Positions 5,743 through 9,659 of a DNA stretch of 9,659 nt are shown here, piece by piece; the first letter of the stretch is position 1, and each line of letters begins with the position of its first letter. The position numbers and the translations under genes were made by a program. The stretch spans positions 1 through 9,659 of the forward strand of contig JALAGW010000291.1 of the NCBI GenBank assembly GCA_022712235.1, given 5' to 3'. Source of the stretch: Brevundimonas sp. (GTDB taxonomy: Bacteria > Pseudomonadota > Alphaproteobacteria > Caulobacterales > Caulobacteraceae). A model generated the notes under the pieces. That model worked only from the letters and a program-made list of their open reading frames with translations, made no database searches and was not told the origin of the DNA.

Positions 5743-7242
5743 GTGAGCAACACCACTTTTGAATCCATGGGCCTGAACAAGGCCATCCTCCAGGCTCTGG
5801 CCTCGACCGGCTACGAAAAGCCGACGCCGATCCAGGCCAAGGCCATCCCCGACGTCATGGCGGGCAAGGACCTGCTGGGCATCGCCCAGACCGGCACCGG
5901 CAAGACGGCAGCCTTCGCCCTGCCCATCCTGCACCGACTGGCCGAGAATCGCATCCCGCCGCGCCCGCGCACCACGCGCGCCCTGATCCTGTCGCCGACG
6001 CGCGAACTGGCGACCCAGATCGGCGAGAGCTTCAAACAGTACGGCGCCCACCTGGGCTTCCGCGTCGCCGTCATCTTCGGCGGCGTGAAATACGGCGCCC
6101 AGGAACGCGCCCTGCAGCAGGGCCTGGATGTCCTGGTCGCCGCCCCCGGCCGCCTGCTGGACCACATCCAGCAAAAGACCCTGGACCTGTCGACCTGCGA
6201 GATCTTCGTCCTGGACGAAGCCGACCAGATGCTGGACCTGGGCTTCATCAAGCCGATCCGCCAGATCGTCAGCCGCATCCCGGCCAAGCGCCAGAACCTC
6301 TTCTTCTCGGCCACCATGCCGTCGGAGATCGGCAAGCTGGCCGGCGAGTTGCTGAAGGACCCGGTCAAGGTCCAGGTGACCCCGCAATCGACCACCGTCG
6401 AGCGCATCAAGCAGTCGGTCATCCACATCGAACAGGGCCGCAAGCGCGCCCTGCTGACCGAACTGTTCAGCGATCCCGCCTATACGCGCTGCCTGGTCTT
6501 CACCAAGACCAAGCACGGCGCCGACAAGGTCGCGGCCTACCTGGAAGCCGGCGGCGTCGAAGCCGGCGCCATCCACGGCAACAAGAGCCAGCCGCAACGC
6601 GAGCGCGCTCTGGAAGCCTTCAAGAACGGCAAGCTGCGCGTCCTGGTCGCCACCGACATCGCCGCGCGCGGCATCGACGTGGACAAGGTCACGCACGTGG
6701 TGAACTTCGAGCTGCCCTATGTGCCGGAGGCCTATGTCCACCGCATCGGCCGCACGGCCCGCGCGGGCAAGGACGGCACCGCCATCAGCTTCGTCGCCGG
6801 CGACGAGATGAAGCTGCTGAAAGACATCGAGAAGGTCACGCGCCAGAAGATCCCCTCGATCGACCGCCGCAACGACAAGGCCCTGGCCCAGCTCGACGCC
6901 TCCATCATGGCGGCTGGCGTGGCCAAGAAGGCGACCCTGCCCGAGCGTGAAGGTCGTGAAGGTCGGGGCGGGGGCGAAGGCCGCAACCGCGCCCGCAACC
7001 CGCGCCGCGAAGGCATGCGCCCCGAGGGCGGCGGCCAGCCGCACCGTCAGCGCAAGGGCGGTCGTGACCGCACCCACCACGCCGAGCGTCCAGCCGCCGC
7101 CTATGATCCGATGGCAGGCGAACGTCCCAAATCCTCGCCGCGCGCCCAACCGGCGGCCGAGCCCAAGCCGGTCAGCGAGATGAAGCGTCGCCCCCGTCGT
7201 CGCCCGTCGAACGGCGGCAAGGGCTACGGCTCGCAAGGCTGA
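5743..7242 (+). CDS. rhlE: DEAD-box ATP-dependent RNA helicase, RhlE type
   Basis: A 499-residue helicase with all core motifs: Phe6 and GYEKPTPIQ (Q motif, 23-31), AQTGTGKT (Walker A, 48-55), PTRELA (85-90), GG (113-114), APGR (134-137, Ala in place of the usual Thr), DEAD (158-161), SAT (189-191), ATDIAARGID (303-312) and HRIGRTAR (333-340). Residues ~395-499 form a basic, Gly/Arg-rich disordered tail (EGREGRGGGEGRNRARN), expected to bind RNA. RhlE unwinds structured RNA in ribosome assembly and RNA decay, and in Caulobacter it is linked to growth in the cold (from memory). The start is GTG at 5743, giving the usual short lead before the Q-motif Phe; the ribosome-binding site is weak. A strong terminator lies 36 bases after the stop. 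SrmB, DeaD or DbpA types lack this tail and domain arrangement. Confidence 0.95.
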   Translation: MSNTTFESMGLNKAILQALASTGYEKPTPIQAKAIPDVMAGKDLLGIAQTGTGKTAAFALPILHRLAENRIPPRPRTTRALILSPTRELATQIGESFKQYGAHLGFRVAVIFGGVKYGAQERALQQGLDVLVAAPGRLLDHIQQKTLDLSTCEIFVLDEADQMLDLGFIKPIRQIVSRIPAKRQNLFFSATMPSEIGKLAGELLKDPVKVQVTPQSTTVERIKQSVIHIEQGRKRALLTELFSDPAYTRCLVFTKTKHGADKVAAYLEAGGVEAGAIHGNKSQPQRERALEAFKNGKLRVLVATDIAARGIDVDKVTHVVNFELPYVPEAYVHRIGRTARAGKDGTAISFVAGDEMKLLKDIEKVTRQKIPSIDRRNDKALAQLDASIMAAGVAKKATLPEREGREGRGGGEGRNRARNPRREGMRPEGGGQPHRQRKGGRDRTHHAERPAAAYDPMAGERPKSSPRAQPAAEPKPVSEMKRRPRRRPSNGGKGYGSQG

Positions 7243-7278
7243 TGATCCGGGCTTCGGCCCCGATCTGACGGCAAAGAA

Positions 7279-7310
7279 AAAGGGCGGCTCCTGCAAAGGA
7301 GCCGCCCTTT
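7279..7310. terminator. Bidirectional Rho-independent terminator between rhlE and fadL
   Basis: A perfect 13-base-pair stem (7279-7291 with 7298-7310) surrounds the loop TGCAAA. Read on the minus strand, the stem is followed by a run of Ts (TTTTTCTTT), a strong signal for fadL. Read on the plus strand, TTTCCGTTT follows, adequate for rhlE. It sits between the two convergent stop codons. Confidence 0.92.
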
Positions 7311-7332
7311 CCGTTTCAGCCTGCGGCCGGGA

Positions 7333-8625
7333 TCAGAAGGCCCAGCGCGCGCCCAGCGAGGCGACCAGGGCCGAACCTTCAGCCGTGCCGCGCAGGTGCG
7401 AGGTCACAGCCGCCGGGGTGCCGGCGTAGAAGGTGCGGTCGTCGTAGATGTCCGAGTCGCTGAAGGCGATGTAGGTCAGACCCGCGTCAAAGGTCACGCC
7501 CTCGGTCACCTCGGTCGAGCCGCCGACCGAGACCAGCAGGCGGTCGGCGTCGGGGATGCGGGCCGTGCGCAGGCTGTCGCGGGTCGGGGTCGGATCATAG
7601 CCGATGCCGGCGCGAAGCGTGGTCTTGTCGCTGAGGGCGTAGTCCAGACCGATCGCGCCGGTGGTGACGTCCTTGTAGTTCTGATGGATCGAGTCGCCGC
7701 CGTTCGGATAGTCGACGTTGATGGCGTCGAACTCAGACCAGCCGATGCGGTTGACCTGGGCGTTCAGCGTCAGCTTGTCGTTCACGGCGTAACGCACCGA
7801 GGCCGAGGCGAACCACGGCGTGTTGAAGCTGGCCATGCCGCCGGTCGAGACGCTGTTGGGCGCCAGCGGGCCGGTCAGGACGATGTTCACGTCGCCGTCC
7901 AGTTCATGCTCGATGGCCGAGCGATAGGACAGACCGAAGTCCCACGGGCCCTTGTGCACCTGGGCGCCGACATTCCAGCCGAAATCCCAGCCGTCGCCTT
8001 CCAGCGAGGACGAGCCGTCCGGCAGCAGGGGCGAGACCGACGGCATGGCCGAGGTCAGCTTGGCCTTGACGTACTGGGCGTTCAGACCGGCGCCGACATC
8101 CAGCCAGTCATTGACCTGATAGGCCACGGTCAGGCTGGCGTCGCCCGAGCGCAGTTCCGAGGTCAGGGCGTCGTAGCGCGCGAACGAACCCGGCTCGTAC
8201 TTGGTGGTGAAGTTGTAGGGGGCGGCCACCGAAACGCCCACGGCGAAGCGGTCGCCGATCGGGGTGGCGAAGGCGAAGTTGGGCACCAGGCCGCTTTCGA
8301 TCGGATCGACCTCGGTGTTGCGCGGGTTGACCACCGGCACATTGGCGCCGCCCGGATAGGTGACATAGGACCCGTTGTTCTTCACTTCCGAGTCGATGCG
8401 GATGGCGTGCATGCCGAACGACAGTTCACGGCCGCTGCGGGCGATGGCGGCGGGGTTCCACCACATCGAGCCCGTGCCGCGGTCGGCGGCTTCGCCCGAG
8501 AAGGCGCGACCAGCGCCACGCACCGATTGTTCCTGCAGATAGAAGGAGCCGGCGAAGGCCGGAGCGGCCACGGAGGCCATGAGGATCGCGAGGCCGCCGA
8601 TGCGGGCCATGTTCCTGGGAGTCAT
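7333..8625 (-). CDS. fadL: FadL/OmpP1 family outer-membrane transport protein
   Basis: A 430-residue precursor with a signal peptide (residues 1-25, cleavage after APAFA). The mature N-terminus GSFYLQEQSVRGAGRAFSGEAAD followed by MWWNPAAIA contains the NPA motif (57-59) and is the FadL hatch-domain signature. The rest alternates polar and hydrophobic residues as expected for a 14-strand beta-barrel, ending LGARWAF with the C-terminal Phe recognised by the BAM complex. FadL proteins pass long-chain fatty acids or other hydrophobic compounds such as aromatics across the outer membrane; length matches the family, the actual substrate is unknown. The ribosome-binding site is modest (AGGTGA, about 9 bases from ATG 8625). 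No fatty-acid degradation gene is adjacent. Confidence 0.93.
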   Translation of the reverse strand: MTPRNMARIGGLAILMASVAAPAFAGSFYLQEQSVRGAGRAFSGEAADRGTGSMWWNPAAIARSGRELSFGMHAIRIDSEVKNNGSYVTYPGGANVPVVNPRNTEVDPIESGLVPNFAFATPIGDRFAVGVSVAAPYNFTTKYEPGSFARYDALTSELRSGDASLTVAYQVNDWLDVGAGLNAQYVKAKLTSAMPSVSPLLPDGSSSLEGDGWDFGWNVGAQVHKGPWDFGLSYRSAIEHELDGDVNIVLTGPLAPNSVSTGGMASFNTPWFASASVRYAVNDKLTLNAQVNRIGWSEFDAINVDYPNGGDSIHQNYKDVTTGAIGLDYALSDKTTLRAGIGYDPTPTRDSLRTARIPDADRLLVSVGGSTEVTEGVTFDAGLTYIAFSDSDIYDDRTFYAGTPAAVTSHLRGTAEGSALVASLGARWAF

Positions 8626-8716
8626 ACTGTTTCACCTATGTGGGACCGCCCGACCTTACTGATGGTCGGGTCGTTGTTCGGGGAGAGAGGCGACGCTAAC
8701 AGCCACAGCGCCTGTG
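8626..8716 (-). promoter_or_regulatory. fadL upstream region with a 22-base palindrome
   Basis: CCCGACC (8649-8655) and GGTCGGG (8664-8670) are perfect inverted arms with an 8-base spacer, 24 bases upstream of the fadL ATG. A second dyad, CACAG/CTGTG with a CGC centre (8704-8716), lies next to the stop of the upstream gene. The first could be an operator (for example for a TetR-type fatty-acid regulator) or a leader hairpin; no T-run follows it, so a terminator for the upstream gene is unlikely. Confidence 0.45.
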
Positions 8717-9565
8717 TCATGAAAGCGTTGCGCCCAAGGCCCCTGTCGGACCGCAAATCGGCCAAACCGTGGCGACGAAGTCGCACAATTTCACACCTTG
8801 GTGAGGGTACGTTACGGCAATATCAATGCCCACAGAACGCAGTTCTTGAGAAAGATCATGTTCCGCAAGGTCAACTTCGACCTCATCGCGACCACGAATC
8901 ACCAGTTGGGTTCCCACCTCTTCGCCCCCGCCGAAGCCGAAAGGATAGCTGCCGAACGACAGGTCGCGACGGGCGTCGGCGGCCGCTCTCAGGACCTCCG
9001 CGATCGCTCCCTCGCCGACGCCCAGGACCTTGATCATGCGGGCGTGAACCACAGCGCCTGTGCGCAGGCGCGGCGCCACGTCCTGCAGCATGGCCTCCAT
9101 GATCTTCGGCACGCCGGCCATGACGAAGACATTGCCGATCTGGAAGCCCGGCGCATCGGTCACCGGATTGGCGACCAGGCTCCCGCCTTGGGGAATGCGC
9201 GCCATGCGCCGTCGCGCGGCGTTGAACTCGCCCGGCCCATAGCGCCGTTCCAGGACGGCCAGGGCGTCAGGATGCTCGGTCACCGCCACACCGAAGGCGG
9301 CGCCCACCGCGTCGGCGGTGATGTCGTCATGGGTCGGGCCGATTCCGCCGGTGGTGAAGACATAGTCATGAGCGCCGCGCAGGGCGTTCAGGGCTCCCAC
9401 GATCTGATCCTGTCGGTCGCCGACGGTGCGAGCCTCCATCAGGTCGATCCCCAGACTGCCCAAAAAGCGGGCAATAGCGTTCAGGTTCACATCCTGGGTC
9501 CGACCGGACAGGATTTCATCCCCGATGATCAGGACGGCGGCGGTGGGAGCGGCGTGATCGGTCAT
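8717..9565 (-). CDS. CinA N-terminal-like / MoCF-domain protein (competence/damage-inducible protein A family)
   Basis: A 282-residue protein beginning APTAAVLIIGDEILSGRTQD (residues 6-25) with TTGGIGPTHDD at 71-81, both diagnostic of the MoCF (molybdopterin-binding) domain found in MoeA, MogA and the N-terminal half of CinA. Later segments AGVPKIMEAML, SYPFGFGG and VGTQLVIRGRD match the stand-alone CinA-N proteins common in Alphaproteobacteria. The C-terminal CinA pyridine-nucleotide amidase domain is absent. The last ~25 residues (from TYPHQGVKLCDF) do not look like the usual end of the family. In CinA this domain is linked to ADP-ribose pyrophosphatase activity; the role of the short form is not settled. 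The ATG at 9565 is preceded by GGAGG at unusually short spacing (2 bases). Confidence 0.88.
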   Translation of the reverse strand: MTDHAAPTAAVLIIGDEILSGRTQDVNLNAIARFLGSLGIDLMEARTVGDRQDQIVGALNALRGAHDYVFTTGGIGPTHDDITADAVGAAFGVAVTEHPDALAVLERRYGPGEFNAARRRMARIPQGGSLVANPVTDAPGFQIGNVFVMAGVPKIMEAMLQDVAPRLRTGAVVHARMIKVLGVGEGAIAEVLRAAADARRDLSFGSYPFGFGGGEEVGTQLVIRGRDEVEVDLAEHDLSQELRSVGIDIAVTYPHQGVKLCDFVATVWPICGPTGALGATLS

Positions 9566-9596
9566 GCCCTCCAGATAGGCGCCGCCTTCCGCCGCG

Positions 9597-9644
9597 TCAT
9601 CGTCGCCGCCTGACGGGGTTGAGCTTTTGTGCTAGTCTCGCCAT
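9597..9644 (-). other. Possible 15-residue leader ORF upstream of the cinA-like gene
   Basis: An ATG at 9644 preceded by GGAG at good spacing opens the peptide MARLAQKLNPVRRRR and stops at 9597-9599. Its stop overlaps (ATGA) an ATG at 9600, which opens a 12-residue frame whose own stop overlaps (ATGA) the cinA-like start. The second frame is also open back to the window edge, so it could instead be the end of an upstream gene. It is very short and may be chance. Confidence 0.2.
9610..9638 (+). promoter_or_regulatory. Candidate rightward promoter leaving the window
   Basis: CTGACGG (9610-9616) and GCTAGTCT (9631-9638) are 14 bases apart, which fits the layout of the Caulobacter housekeeping consensus (TTGACGS, 10-14 bases, GCTANAWC), although the -10 half matches only at GCTA. 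It would drive a gene beyond the right edge. Confidence 0.3.
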
Positions 9645-9659
9645 CTGACGCTCCAGACC

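Noticed and set aside
5395..7296. 633-codon minus-strand frame opposite the helicase
   Set aside because: Antisense shadow of rhlE; no recognisable domain, and its length reflects third-position GC bias.
7396..9033. 545-codon plus-strand frame opposite fadL and the cinA-like gene
   Set aside because: Shadow frame spanning two well-supported genes on the other strand and their gap; no domain signature.

Overview
The window looks like ordinary chromosome from a GC-rich alphaproteobacterium, most likely a member of the Caulobacterales close to Brevundimonas or Caulobacter. This is an inference from strong GC bias at third codon positions, scarcity of GANTC sites (the CcrM methylation motif of this order), promoter-like strings of the Caulobacter housekeeping type, and the gene families present. 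I saw no rRNA, tRNA, CRISPR array, insertion sequence, prophage or integrase.

Layout. Positions 1-624 (minus) hold the N-terminal two thirds of a LysR-type regulator that runs off the left edge. It is divergent from an AraJ-like major facilitator exporter (724-1911, plus), which ends in a strong hairpin terminator. Next come a 60-residue DUF3606 protein (1998-2180) and a compact isochorismatase-fold cysteine hydrolase (2177-2641), joined by a TTGA stop/start overlap. The hydrolase converges on a bacterial Ku gene (2638-3453, minus). Ku is divergent from a DUF1345 membrane protein (3543-4196, plus), which converges on an HxlR regulator (4193-4600, minus). HxlR is divergent from a DltE-like short-chain dehydrogenase (4713-5468, plus). 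A 274-base gap with several perfect hairpins leads into a DEAD-box RNA helicase of the RhlE type (5743-7242, plus). A two-way terminator separates it from a FadL/OmpP1 outer-membrane porin (7333-8625, minus). Upstream of that on the same strand is a CinA-N/MoCF molybdopterin-binding-domain protein (8717-9565, minus).

How the genes work together. Two divergent regulator/target pairs are plain: LysR with the exporter, and HxlR with the dehydrogenase. The DUF3606 and hydrolase genes appear translationally coupled. Ku is the end-binding factor of bacterial non-homologous end joining, and its usual partner LigD is not in the window. The remaining genes look independent.

I did not find a clear undescribed system. 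The points most worth a second look are the structured, GANTC-clustered leader of the helicase, two convergent gene pairs that both share a CTAG palindrome as overlapping stop codons, the coupled DUF3606-hydrolase pair beside Ku, a palindrome in the fadL leader, and two tiny ORFs chained by ATGA overlaps to the start of the cinA-like gene.
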